Assembly: GCA_963377175.1 (NCBI GenBank)
Contig: CAUJNA010002146.1
Coordinates: 170,001-234,000 of the forward strand
Reading direction: 5' to 3'
From: Effrenium voratum
Lineage: Eukaryota > Sar > Dinophyceae > Suessiales > Symbiodiniaceae
DNA: 64,000 bases
Position 1 is the stretch's first letter. Each line of letters begins with the position of its first letter. The notes under the pieces were generated by a model that saw only the letters and a list, made by a program, of their open reading frames with translations, searched no databases and was not told the DNA's origin. This document shows, piece by piece, positions 23,101 to 31,523 of the stretch. Both the position numbers and the translations under genes were made by a program.

Positions 23101-26100
23101 GTTCTGGACTGGTGTGACCATTCTGTATGATAAAGGGCATGCTCCTTCTAGGGCTCCGAGGGTCACTCTAACCAAGTTTAAAGATAGGCTAGACAAAGTC
23201 AAAGACCTCGATGCAGGTGAGCCTAAAGCCCACACCTTACACGGTGATGAGCTTGATTATGAGCAGAAGGAGGAAAGAAAGGAGAGGTCCTATTCTGGAT
23301 CTGGTAAACCCAACTCCATTTCTTCTACTGACTGGAAAGGTATGTCCGTCGGTATGCGAAGGATATACATCGAGGCTGAAAGGGAGGAAGCTCTGAAACG
23401 AGCGCGTGCTGGCGAAGCCGCATCCTCCAAACCAGCTGGACCCGCTTTGATAAAGCGGAGATTGTTGATAGAATTTGCATGCGAACCTGACTCTAAGCTC
23501 TCCGCCACTATGCTGGAACAGGGGGGTGACGCGATTCGCGTACACAAAGAGTCGTTCGACATTTTAAAGACTAAGGATATGACCAGATTGATTGAGATAG
23601 TCGATCAGAATCCTGGTTGTGACTTATGGGGCTCGATCCCGTGCGGACCGTGGAGTACTTGGCAGTATGTTAATTTGTCTCAGTACGGTCCCGAGTTCGC
23701 GGTAGAGCTCAACGAAGCTAGACGAACGTCGATGGTCATGTTTGCTGTTTTCCTTCGTATCGCCAAACGCGTGCGTTTTAAGGGAGGTAGAATTGCATTC
23801 GAATGGCCGAGGCATTGCCTTGGTTGGAAGCAGCCATTTATGAGGCGTCTAACCGACGATCCCGACATCAGATGTGTCGACGTTGACGGTTGCGACTTTG
23901 GAATGCAAACGTCCGATGGTGTTCCAATCAGGAAGCAGTGGCGGATCGCCACTTCTTGCCCTGAACTAGCCAACGAGCTACGAGGGCGCACGTGTAGCCA
24001 CGAAATAGGCTACCCCCACGCCAGGATCGAGGGAAGCCTTACGCCCTTGACTGCGCGATATCCCATTGGGATGTGTAAAGCCGTGATTAAAGGTCTTTAT
24101 GGGCATAAGCCCTATGCGGCTGCCCCTGCTACCTTGAGCGAGGAGGACGACGCTCCTGCTGCGCCTGTTGAGGTAACGGAGGCCGATCCTTGTGCATGGA
24201 GGCGAGACAAGGATGCCTTGCTCGTCCACATGCTGAACAGTTATGCAACTCTCCCTACTCGGCAAACGCCTGGCTCTGCGGGCTTAGATTTAAGCTCGTG
24301 CGATGAAATCATCGTTCCCGCTAAGGGAAGTGCTCTTGTGCAAACTGGATGCGCCTTTACTTTCCCAAGCGGAGTTTACGGCCGCATCGCACCGAGATCA
24401 GGTCTGGCAGTCAAGCACATGCTAGACGTAGGTGCAGGAGTAATTGACCCTGATTTCTCAGGAGAAGTGAGAGTGATGCTTTTTAATCACTCTGATTATG
24501 AGTTTCGAGTTCGACCTGGAGACAGGATCGCTCAACTCATACTCGAGAAAGTCATGATTGTTGATGCCAAGATCACTGTCAAACAACCCGACGTAACCGT
24601 CAGGGGGGTTAATGGCTTCGGCAGTACCGGCGGGTACCCTGCTGGTCCCGCCATAGGGTTAAATGGAGATCCTGTTCCGCCGATGCCCAGATCGAACAAG
24701 GCTTCGGGGCATCAACCCAACCTACAGGGCATACCAACTTTTTACGCCTGTGTAGCAAGGCCTGTGACGAAGAAGGAGCAAGCTGGTAACGACAAAGCGC
24801 GTGCAGCTCTCCTCAAGGAGTGGACAAAGCTCCGAAAGCTGGGATGTTGGGATGAGTCGAAGGTTAGAGAGTGGAAGAAAGTTGCTGCCGAAGCGCGAGC
24901 AAACGGCAAGACTGTCCATGTAGGAAGAATTTTTGACATATGTGTGGAAAAGAATCATGAACTCCCTGAGGATGATCCTAATAGGAAGTACAAAGGGAGA
25001 GTAGTGTTTGAGGGATGCTTTGTGAGGGACCAGTCAAATCACTGGGCCATGTTTTCCGAAGCTACCTCATGCCCGGCAACAATGGCCGCAGGCAAGATGT
25101 GTGATGCATATGGTATGTTGCCTGGTCACGCACTACAAGTCAGTGATGGCGAATCCGCCTATACCCAAGCTAAGCTGCTGGGTCCCACGACATGGGTGCG
25201 TATTCCTAAGGATCAATGGCCGCAAGCCTGGGTTGATGCTGGCTATGACGATCCGGTCTGTCCATTGATCCTTGCCCTATACGGGCATCCTGATGCCGGC
25301 ACGTTCTGGGAAAAGCATTGCGAAGCAAGGCTTATTGAGGTCGGATTTATCCGTGTCCCGGAATGGCCGAGTGTGTTTTATCACCCTAAGTATAAGCTTT
25401 TTCTTGTGGTTTATGTTGATGATTTCAAGATGGGTGGCCCATCCGCTAACCTATCGATCGGATGGGACCTCATTGGTCGGGTAATTACAATGGAACCGCC
25501 GGGTACCCTCAAGCGGTATCTGGGCTGCGAGCATGAGTTTGCTGCAGCAGATGTACAGGGTTTCTTCGACCCTCGTACTGCCTGGACTGTGGATCATCCA
25601 CCATCCAAAGAGATGCCTGACATTCGTTTCGGAGAGAAACGACTTCGAGCTGACGAGGTCAAATTCGACCCGGCTCGGGTGAAGATCATCAAATATAACG
25701 AAGCGTGCTTCATGGAAGCATGCGTTGACAGGTACAAGGAGCTATGCCTCCCCAAGTACCCTAGACCTCTGGTGAAGGCTGAGACGCCTTTTCTGGATGA
25801 AAGTAAACCGGAGTTCGATGAGAATCCTATCAACCCGGAGGTAGATCAGCTGTTTGGGCAGCCATCTCCTTGCCCGACAGACGTGATTGCCGAACAGCCC
25901 GGTGTACTAGGCGACGCCGCGGCTGCAGTTCTAATGAAAATTTTGTATGGAGCTAGAATGGGTCGATACGACCTAATTAGACCCGTACAGGCCTTGGCCA
26001 GTCGGATCACTAAGTGGAATCGACTGTGTGACAAGAAGCTTCATAGAATTGTTTCCTATATCAACTCGACGCTAGACCTACACCTATACGGGTGGGTCTG

Positions 26101-26962
26101 CGATAAGCCTAGTGACATCGAAATCGTCGCTTACTGCGATGCCGATCTCGCTGGAGATCGTACCGATTCCAAGAGTACATCTGGTGTCCTTATTTGCCTT
26201 GTCGGCCCAAGGACATATGTTCCCATTACCGCAGTTAGCAAGAAGCAAACTTCGGTATCCAAATCGACTCCCGAAGCGGAGATCGTTGCACTAGAAGGCA
26301 TGCCACTTGCACAGCTTTGGCAGTTTGCTATCGGTCAAGGCACCGGTAAGCCTGTCACGGTGAATTGTATGGAAGATAATGAGGCCGCATGCCGCATCAT
26401 TATCACTGGGAACAACCCAAACATGCGATATATGTCGCGTACTCAGCGAATCGACATTAGTTGGCTCAATGAAGTCTACAATGAACAGATTTTTCGTTTC
26501 GTAGCATGTCCATCGCATTACCAAGGCGCGGACATTCTCACCAAAGCGTGCGTAGACAAGGTGACATGGGGTAGGAATTTGCAGACTTTAGGAATGTTTA
26601 ATCCAGGATTCCTGGAGAAATTCATTAGCCATCCCACCCTCCCTGTCGTAAAGCCTGCTGCACCTGTTCTCCCCCCAATTAGGGGGGTACGCATGGAAAC
26701 CGATCAAAATTCATTTTTCAACAAATTCATCCAGTTAGCTGAATCCAGCTACATGGTTTTTGACATAGTTGAGGATCGATCAAATGTTTGCGATGCGCGA
26801 AACGTTTTCGTCGATTCTGAGCTTGGCATAACGCCTGAACCTCAGTTTGGTAGATGGCTTACCTACTTTGTTAGACCGGCCAATCTTGCCCTGTTATCCC
26901 TAGACGGGGTACAATTGAAGGCTCCAGACCTAACATTTTGTTATGTAGATATAGCAGTTTGA
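20111..26962 (+). CDS. pol: Pol polyprotein of element 1 with integral dUTPase
   Basis: 2,283 residues made as a gag-pol fusion; the first codon is TTG, reached by frameshifting. Domains in order: aspartic protease with DTG at 239-241; integrase zinc site HxxxH...CPHC at about 420-440; integrase core with D465, D527, E558; two copies of a DHW...DEES motif near 660 and 922; a methyltransferase-like domain at about 1115-1340 containing SIPCGPW near 1175; a dUTPase at about 1375-1515; reverse transcriptase with YVDD at 1768-1771; RNase H with D2010 in YCDADLAGD. The dUTPase has all five family motifs: AGLDLSS, PRSGLAVKH, GVIDPDFSGEVRV, RPGDRIAQLI and GVNGFGSTGG. About 100 residues after RNase H are unassigned. 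dUTPase would lower dUTP during reverse transcription. The role of the methyltransferase-like part is unknown. Confidence 0.92.
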   Translation: MRGAGRHPQAIGLVACPAHPIAKAFEEYRARFQRPEGTMEWSVTTIGARTLQGTCPGGPNIRAVIRRRTIRLSDNALIDDVDLSVPTRKSVLFRRIPGPIDIRTDFYYLPGKCGQYNSELAKAVRIKLTAHRLSFNDNAEIQQVENIRTRDEPRPIMNRRSHSHPIHPDRLRQPPEVIAMSEENARILAATTRQIVQLQLGEYVPDNRWARRPRMIRENVPDHMPAMPGPQIEIRWLADTGCPFDLVGMHDIPPQDHRHIKNGRTQHSLQTANGVAGTQGRVDATVESLDEDIEAFVMGNTPSIVSIGRRCADYGYSFRWDAFETPILICPSGRTVRLDVINNVPYLPKGPVMFGAPNLDACPAIPAMPGPVIAMNDSLYPAAPSEADAPDEGGEVVEIKHPEGYRTEAQLRAEAKTLQHMMSHLPKNPFCPHCQRAKMENVRLHRRGGADAHECTKFGDIVTVDTMVLHGLKDRGVNGETDAVVFYDLATKYIDVLPVFSRSVPNTVEAFHKFMGPEPKIGLLYSDQAREFLAATRRMAWVHHMSTPGMPKTNGIIENKVKLVLHGARVLLRQAGLSPKWWPFAVRAFCAARNLENRGEGTAWGKRNDDRDFPGQLIPFGCLVDFKPIAPKPRRLEKGGLKNASERDEHHKADEVPTKDHWIFDEESGKLVRVHIEPRTKLFKADSVDAPIEHIRLTADRDTWVQYDEENGEMIHSVDWRYGPDSTKELKAPWTGETYFTVKPKEFDPLEDSDYEPEGDDELADDSGPSDHGEDEYSNVPAMPAQKIDPASKAPKFGPVSKPGIFLGYRLEPGGQWKGDYYVADLEHFRNGFSRPSVHQVKRIWRNPEEGYVFPMLAAYERLTREVQLLDTGEGKGLPKADAPTQPDSKLDAVGPGTDHPNDDSSDPAVDSEAPADVPERDHWVRDEESKSWHRHHVDARQAFFGDDRSPLPPGGPSQADVDDYRVTHLKYIDSTQQCIRDDRRILNPGHRVRTQKFWTGVTILYDKGHAPSRAPRVTLTKFKDRLDKVKDLDAGEPKAHTLHGDELDYEQKEERKERSYSGSGKPNSISSTDWKGMSVGMRRIYIEAEREEALKRARAGEAASSKPAGPALIKRRLLIEFACEPDSKLSATMLEQGGDAIRVHKESFDILKTKDMTRLIEIVDQNPGCDLWGSIPCGPWSTWQYVNLSQYGPEFAVELNEARRTSMVMFAVFLRIAKRVRFKGGRIAFEWPRHCLGWKQPFMRRLTDDPDIRCVDVDGCDFGMQTSDGVPIRKQWRIATSCPELANELRGRTCSHEIGYPHARIEGSLTPLTARYPIGMCKAVIKGLYGHKPYAAAPATLSEEDDAPAAPVEVTEADPCAWRRDKDALLVHMLNSYATLPTRQTPGSAGLDLSSCDEIIVPAKGSALVQTGCAFTFPSGVYGRIAPRSGLAVKHMLDVGAGVIDPDFSGEVRVMLFNHSDYEFRVRPGDRIAQLILEKVMIVDAKITVKQPDVTVRGVNGFGSTGGYPAGPAIGLNGDPVPPMPRSNKASGHQPNLQGIPTFYACVARPVTKKEQAGNDKARAALLKEWTKLRKLGCWDESKVREWKKVAAEARANGKTVHVGRIFDICVEKNHELPEDDPNRKYKGRVVFEGCFVRDQSNHWAMFSEATSCPATMAAGKMCDAYGMLPGHALQVSDGESAYTQAKLLGPTTWVRIPKDQWPQAWVDAGYDDPVCPLILALYGHPDAGTFWEKHCEARLIEVGFIRVPEWPSVFYHPKYKLFLVVYVDDFKMGGPSANLSIGWDLIGRVITMEPPGTLKRYLGCEHEFAAADVQGFFDPRTAWTVDHPPSKEMPDIRFGEKRLRADEVKFDPARVKIIKYNEACFMEACVDRYKELCLPKYPRPLVKAETPFLDESKPEFDENPINPEVDQLFGQPSPCPTDVIAEQPGVLGDAAAAVLMKILYGARMGRYDLIRPVQALASRITKWNRLCDKKLHRIVSYINSTLDLHLYGWVCDKPSDIEIVAYCDADLAGDRTDSKSTSGVLICLVGPRTYVPITAVSKKQTSVSKSTPEAEIVALEGMPLAQLWQFAIGQGTGKPVTVNCMEDNEAACRIIITGNNPNMRYMSRTQRIDISWLNEVYNEQIFRFVACPSHYQGADILTKACVDKVTWGRNLQTLGMFNPGFLEKFISHPTLPVVKPAAPVLPPIRGVRMETDQNSFFNKFIQLAESSYMVFDIVEDRSNVCDARNVFVDSELGITPEPQFGRWLTYFVRPANLALLSLDGVQLKAPDLTFCYVDIAV

Positions 26963-27709
26963 TCGATGCATCCACGCGAGGGAATTGGAGCAAGATCAGG
27001 CGCGCACGTGACCAGGTAGAGCAGTGCCAATCATGTCTAAACGACTTAATTGAGCACGCGCTGAACACGGAGTTTTCCGTAGGCATTTTCATACAGCCAA
27101 ATACCTGGATTGCTAATCGCGATGTTCTTGTCAAGCTTGGCGTAAACCGCTATAGCCGTGTTGTACACTATTGCTCATGTCTTGTAAATAAGGACCATGT
27201 GCATGCGTTGACATTAATTTGTATTTCACGACATGTGAACTCTTTCCCAGTTTTCAAATGCAACAGGATGTATCGCACTACACGTGTTGATCCTCTTGTG
27301 CATGATTTAGTTGTAAAATATGTGTCCCGCGCTGCTCTTCAAACAGTCTCGAGTTGAATAGACTTGATGGACATTATTCACTACAGCATTAGTCATGCTG
27401 CACTAACAACCGCAAATTCGCGACATTAGTTCAGGCACATTCGCCTCAAGTAGCTGGTTGTGTTTGTGTTAGTTTCCGCCCGGGTGGGCATGTTCATAGG
27501 ATAGCTTTGCAGTTTCCTATGCAGTTGTGTAGTGGGATCGTTGTCAATGCACGACCGTTTATTGTTAGGCATGACCATATTCGGTCCTAGACCTGGGGAA
27601 TTGCCCCTCCATACTGATACAGTTGACACTCGAGGTTTACACACCTTTGAGTGATTATTCATTTCTGTGTTGGTGTCACCCTACTGCTTCCCGGGCGCAG
27701 ACTCGCGCC
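26963..27709. other. Spacer between pol and the downstream ORF pair
   Basis: About 750 bases. A frame on the plus strand is open from within the pol end to 27357 (about 130 residues, no ATG near its start), but it shows no recognisable motif. The region may be a 3' UTR, a subgenomic leader or a decayed extension of pol. No LTR repeat was found. Confidence 0.4.
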
Positions 27710-29593
27710 ATGGCAGCGGCTGCATCCGCGGCCAGCGGAGCGGCGGGCGCTGCCCCGCGCTCGAGAGGTTCCTCTTTGGCGGCGCGGCAGCAGGCGGTCT
27801 ACATGAACCCGAACAGCGCCTGCAACTTGGGTCCGCTCCCAGCCGGAGCGAAGAACGCAGCCAATGCGCTGTCCGATGAAAGGCCTACTCGGCTATCGGA
27901 AAACCTTAGGATTTGTTACCCGCACTTGACGGCAAAGTCCGATCAGTACGGTAGTCGCACCACTGCTGAGACGCAGTTGGTGCAGGTCAAGGAAGGCGTC
28001 AAAGACCCTCAAGTCATCGGTGCTTTTTCCGGCATTTTCAACCTTCTGGAAGGGTTTGACACGAGCATGATTGAAGACAAGTCCTTCGTCCCGGCTCTCA
28101 AGAAATACCGCCGCCTACGCGTGGCTGGTATTCTGCAGGCCATGCTTCTGGGTGAAGTGGAGCTGGGTGGCCAAAGCGTCTACACGGCTGCCATAATCAT
28201 CTGTGAGGCGATGCCGCGAGAGCCGGAGCTCCACTGCGAGCCGACTCGGAACGCGCTGATTGACGTGACATTGTCTACCGCCGTTTCCCCTTCACTGGTT
28301 CCCCGAGGCGGGAACTGGCTGTACGAGATGGCGAAGGTCGACTCACGCTGGCAGACCTTTTTCCAAGCGGCGAATAAAAATGTTATTCGCGCCATGCAGT
28401 CGGCCGTTGTAAAGGGTAGGAGAGATTTGCCCTCGAATGTACAGCCGGCAGGAGCCGAGGAGGCGTTCAAGGCCTGGGCATACCAGCGCCCAACTGCCCT
28501 CTGCACCCCACCCAAGGCGGTGGTCGGGTATATGAAGGCAATTTACTGCATCTCAGCCGATGCGCTGACTAAGATGCAAACGGTCAATGCACATGCGTTT
28601 GAAGTAGGATCCATGTGCAAGGAGATTGAGGCCGTGTGGTCCTCCTATGACGATTTTGTGGATTTCTTCACGGAAGAGATAGGGATTGCCCCTACCATAT
28701 TTCACCTGATCGACTGGAAACGCGCGAAGCCGCTTACCATGCCGAGCAAGGAAATTGGGGATTGGCATGCCGGCGATCCTGTGCTTGAGCGCGACGGATA
28801 TCTAGTGTTCCCGATGCGGCACTGTGCAGAGCTCAATGCAGCCAGCATGCATGAGAGATGGGCTCATGGAACTCAATTCTCGTCCCTATGGAACATATTG
28901 GGCCATGGGAATGCCGTTGCATCGCTCGGAGATGCCGACACGCTAACAGGCGTGTGGACATCGACGAAGCCTGTTTGTCTTGAGAGTTATTACTCTTGTC
29001 TTAGCCATATTGGCCTGGGCGTAACCGCTCGTCTGACACTTTTGCTACGCCCTCTCGGTAAGAACGCCCACGAGGCGTACATGCATACTGAGAAGGGGCC
29101 TGCACACCAACGCGTGATAAGGCAATTCCGCGTTCGTGTCGAGGCAATCGCTCTCAAAGAAGAGACGATTGGTGAAGGGACATCTGCTGTGGCGGGGAAT
29201 TTGCTGTCGCATAACCCTGCCACGCACCTCTGGAACCCTGTGCTTGAGGTAAACCCTCATTCGGCAGAGGTCGGATGGATACGTCACGGCGCCAACCGCG
29301 TAGCGCTGACCATTGGGGCGGAAATTCCCGCCGGGTCGGTGGCACGTGAGGCGTCGGTTCCCCCGGCCAAGCCCGGCGGCGAGGTGGATTTTAAGTTCTT
29401 TCCTCAGGAGATCCGCGATGTCGGCGAGGTACGATGCTGCCCGCTGTTCGAAACTTGGCTATGTTCCCGCATCGGAAGGAAAATTCTTTCCATTGGCTGG
29501 CGGCCTCCCCTTTTCAGGGGCTGCAAAGCTCATGTACCACGTGCCAGGGCACGCGGTAGCGCTGCTTGCCAACGCAGCCACTCAATGCAGTGA
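27710..29593 (+). CDS. Unrecognised protein downstream of pol (ORF3), possible ADP-ribosyltransferase-like fold
   Basis: 627 residues from the ATG at 27710; an in-frame extension upstream is open from 27623, but the Ala-rich start MAAAASAASGAAGAAPRSRG begins here. No family is identified with confidence. The N-terminal half is helical. Residues near 410-480 contain RWAHGT, then WNILGHG, then TGVWTSTKP followed by SYY, which resembles the H-G-T, loop and G-V-Y blocks of ADP-ribosyltransferase folds; this is weak inference. There is no signal peptide or membrane segment, so it is not an obvious envelope protein. It lies in the place where extra 3' genes occur in some copia elements, on the same strand and with the same GC-rich codon use as pol. 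Its C-terminal end overlaps the next ORF by 176 bases. Confidence 0.72.
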   Translation: MAAAASAASGAAGAAPRSRGSSLAARQQAVYMNPNSACNLGPLPAGAKNAANALSDERPTRLSENLRICYPHLTAKSDQYGSRTTAETQLVQVKEGVKDPQVIGAFSGIFNLLEGFDTSMIEDKSFVPALKKYRRLRVAGILQAMLLGEVELGGQSVYTAAIIICEAMPREPELHCEPTRNALIDVTLSTAVSPSLVPRGGNWLYEMAKVDSRWQTFFQAANKNVIRAMQSAVVKGRRDLPSNVQPAGAEEAFKAWAYQRPTALCTPPKAVVGYMKAIYCISADALTKMQTVNAHAFEVGSMCKEIEAVWSSYDDFVDFFTEEIGIAPTIFHLIDWKRAKPLTMPSKEIGDWHAGDPVLERDGYLVFPMRHCAELNAASMHERWAHGTQFSSLWNILGHGNAVASLGDADTLTGVWTSTKPVCLESYYSCLSHIGLGVTARLTLLLRPLGKNAHEAYMHTEKGPAHQRVIRQFRVRVEAIALKEETIGEGTSAVAGNLLSHNPATHLWNPVLEVNPHSAEVGWIRHGANRVALTIGAEIPAGSVAREASVPPAKPGGEVDFKFFPQEIRDVGEVRCCPLFETWLCSRIGRKILSIGWRPPLFRGCKAHVPRARARGSAACQRSHSMQ

Positions 29594-31082
29594 ATTCATG
29601 AACGCGATCAGCGGAAACATCTACCCTGATCGTCAGGACCGCCAACCGTATGAGCTTGTGCGGGAGATGTGGGAATCATGGGCGTTCAATGTCCGGGCTC
29701 ACATTATCTCCATGATTTGGCCCGTGACGGCGATGGAATACGCCGGCTGCGAGGAGCCGGACAATTTGGGGTTCGTTCTCACAATGCTGGGATACGTCAA
29801 CCCCTCCGCTGCGGCTGGCCTATGCGCCGAGCTGCTAAGCGGATGCAAGCCAAACAAGGTCTCTTACATAGGTGTAGAGGGATCTCGTGTTGTGGTGCTG
29901 GTTGGACCCTCACACTGGGTTACCGGCAGCGCGGGTCAGTCCATTACTGAAGCAAAGCTTCAGGAGCAGTGGACGACCATCCGGACAAAGCTCCCGGCCA
30001 AAACCGGCGAATACGCGCTGGAGGTCGTGGAGGTTGAGGAGGAGACCTCAGTAGCTGAGCTCCTCCGTACCGTGGTCAGCCAGAAACTAGCTGACCCGGT
30101 ACATGCAGGTGCTCCTGCGGGCGCTAAAGATGATATATTCATCATCTTTACCAAATGCCTGTGGCTGACCGAATGGCGCAAGTCCGAAAACACGTATGGT
30201 CCCAGCCCCGATGCGGGTAGGATCATCGATGAAAACATCGATGCCATGAAGGCGTTCGCCAATAAGGGCGGCCGGAGCCAGGCACCGACGATAATCTTGT
30301 CGGGTCCGGGCATCGTCTGGCATGGGACAGCCATGCAGGAGGTCGCAACCACGTTTTTCATGAAGTGCCGCGACGCCGGTTTCCCAGCCTACCCATCCAA
30401 CGCGATGTGGTTCGGCTGCTCGAAGAAGAGCCTAAACGGCGGCGTTGTCGGTCTCGAAAGAGGCGGACACCAGTTTATGGGTCTTGTCTCGGCGTTCACC
30501 GACCTGGTGTGTCTGCTGAGGCGTGAGTACTCAATGAGTGACGAGGTCCGGGAAGCCCTGGCCCTTGCTCTGGATTTCTTGGTAGAACAGGAGCTTCTGA
30601 TGAAACCATCGAAGTCATATCTGAGCGCTGCGAAGCAGTGCGGAGTCGGGGCAGGCCTCACACCGGTCGACCGGTGGTCCTCATCTGAGGATGCGCCATG
30701 GGCGGAGGTAATCTCTGCTCCTAGAACGATGTCGAGTGGCCCATGCGCCACAAGCCGTGTGTCGTCGGCCAAAGCGCCTGCCGCGGCCGATGCGAGAGCG
30801 TCTGAGCAGCAGTCTGCTCCTCGCCCCAACGCGGGAAATGGGCCACAGACAATGGCTCAGCGCGTCCGGTCCTCGACGCCGCCCGCAACGGGGAGGCAGA
30901 GGCTGGGCCAAGCAATGGCCGATTTCGGCCAGTCGGCCGCAAGTCGCGGTCTCTCGCCGGCTGTTTGCGGCAATCAGAGGGGAACAATACCTGCAAAGCC
31001 AGCGCAGGCGTGCGGGTATAGCCCGACCACGACTGGTGGTCCGTCTAAAACAGGCGGCCACAGAATAGATTTGAAGTGTTAA
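29418..31082 (+). CDS. Unrecognised protein downstream of pol (ORF4)
   Basis: 554 residues from the ATG at 29418 (MSARYDAARCSKLGYV); the frame is open from 29313. The middle section has alternating hydrophobic strands and helices, with VVVLVGPSHWVTG, then DDIFIIFTKCLW, then PTIILSGPGIVWHGTAMQEV. This is compatible with a Rossmann-like or SGNH-hydrolase-like sandwich, but no catalytic set can be assigned. The last 130 residues are Ala/Pro/Ser/Arg-rich and probably disordered. It overlaps ORF3 in another frame (+1), so either the two are translated separately or one longer gene has suffered a frameshift. The stop is followed within about 340 bases by the primer-binding site of element 2. I cannot assign a function. 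Confidence 0.68.
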   Translation: MSARYDAARCSKLGYVPASEGKFFPLAGGLPFSGAAKLMYHVPGHAVALLANAATQCSEFMNAISGNIYPDRQDRQPYELVREMWESWAFNVRAHIISMIWPVTAMEYAGCEEPDNLGFVLTMLGYVNPSAAAGLCAELLSGCKPNKVSYIGVEGSRVVVLVGPSHWVTGSAGQSITEAKLQEQWTTIRTKLPAKTGEYALEVVEVEEETSVAELLRTVVSQKLADPVHAGAPAGAKDDIFIIFTKCLWLTEWRKSENTYGPSPDAGRIIDENIDAMKAFANKGGRSQAPTIILSGPGIVWHGTAMQEVATTFFMKCRDAGFPAYPSNAMWFGCSKKSLNGGVVGLERGGHQFMGLVSAFTDLVCLLRREYSMSDEVREALALALDFLVEQELLMKPSKSYLSAAKQCGVGAGLTPVDRWSSSEDAPWAEVISAPRTMSSGPCATSRVSSAKAPAAADARASEQQSAPRPNAGNGPQTMAQRVRSSTPPATGRQRLGQAMADFGQSAASRGLSPAVCGNQRGTIPAKPAQACGYSPTTTGGPSKTGGHRIDLKC

Positions 31083-31425
31083 AACCCTCTAGGCCCCGTG
31101 CCGAAATTGGGTAGCTGTTCTGAGGTCCTTGTTGGTGTTGCTTCCCAAGTTCCATTGATCGCCATTCGGCTCAAGACACAATCGAGGTTCAAGATCTGAT
31201 GTGTGACTGCATACATACGTGATCGGCATTGAGAGCGAAAACACTTCGCTTGCGCTGCATTTGTCAGGACCACTGTTGTAACTATCATTCCTTCTCCCTT
31301 ACAACGTTTACACGGGTTCGGCTATAACGGCATCGTCCGTATACACCTTTCTACGTGGTTGGTATTACAGCTTGAGGGTTCGGTGCATAGCGTCCCACGG
31401 GACGTCACCTTGCCGTCTCTTGACA
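31083..31425. other. Non-coding; probable 5' LTR or leader of element 2
   Basis: About 340 bases between ORF4 and the primer-binding site of element 2, ending in CA at 31424-31425 as an LTR should. No second copy was found downstream of element 2, where the PLV now sits. Position 31161-31175 reads GCCATTCGGCTCAAG, close to the 3' part of the dinoflagellate spliced leader. Confidence 0.45.
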
Positions 31426-31439
31426 GGTTATCAGCCGTA
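31426..31439 (+). other. Primer-binding site of element 2
   Basis: GGTTATCAGCCGTA following CA, 85 bases before the gag ATG. It is identical to the site at 15443 of element 1 despite no other similarity in the leaders. Confidence 0.7.
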
Positions 31440-31523
31440 CCTACAAGCTCTACACTGGACTGGGAGACAGCTGGTTTATTGCGGGTACAGGGACAATAAA
31501 GGAACGATAACCTACACAGTACA

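Larger units (their letters stand above)
15443..26962 (+). mobile_element. Ty1/copia-type LTR retrotransposon, element 1 (near-intact)
   Basis: Primer-binding site, gag ORF and pol ORF in copia order: protease, integrase, reverse transcriptase, RNase H. There is no internal stop in 11.4 kb of coding sequence, so this copy is recent or selected. Gag is expressed first and pol by -1 frameshifting at 20,105. Pol is about 2,280 codons, roughly twice the usual copia length, because it contains a methyltransferase-like domain and a dUTPase between integrase and reverse transcriptase. No 3' LTR was located; the two ORFs at 27,710-31,082 may be further genes of this element. Confidence 0.88.

Noticed and set aside
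26938..27357. 139-residue ORF after pol of element 1
   Set aside because: Starts with TTG inside pol, has no motif and no clear start signal. Left as spacer.
27710..29593. Retroviral envelope gene after pol
   Set aside because: No signal peptide, transmembrane helix or fusion-like segment is visible.
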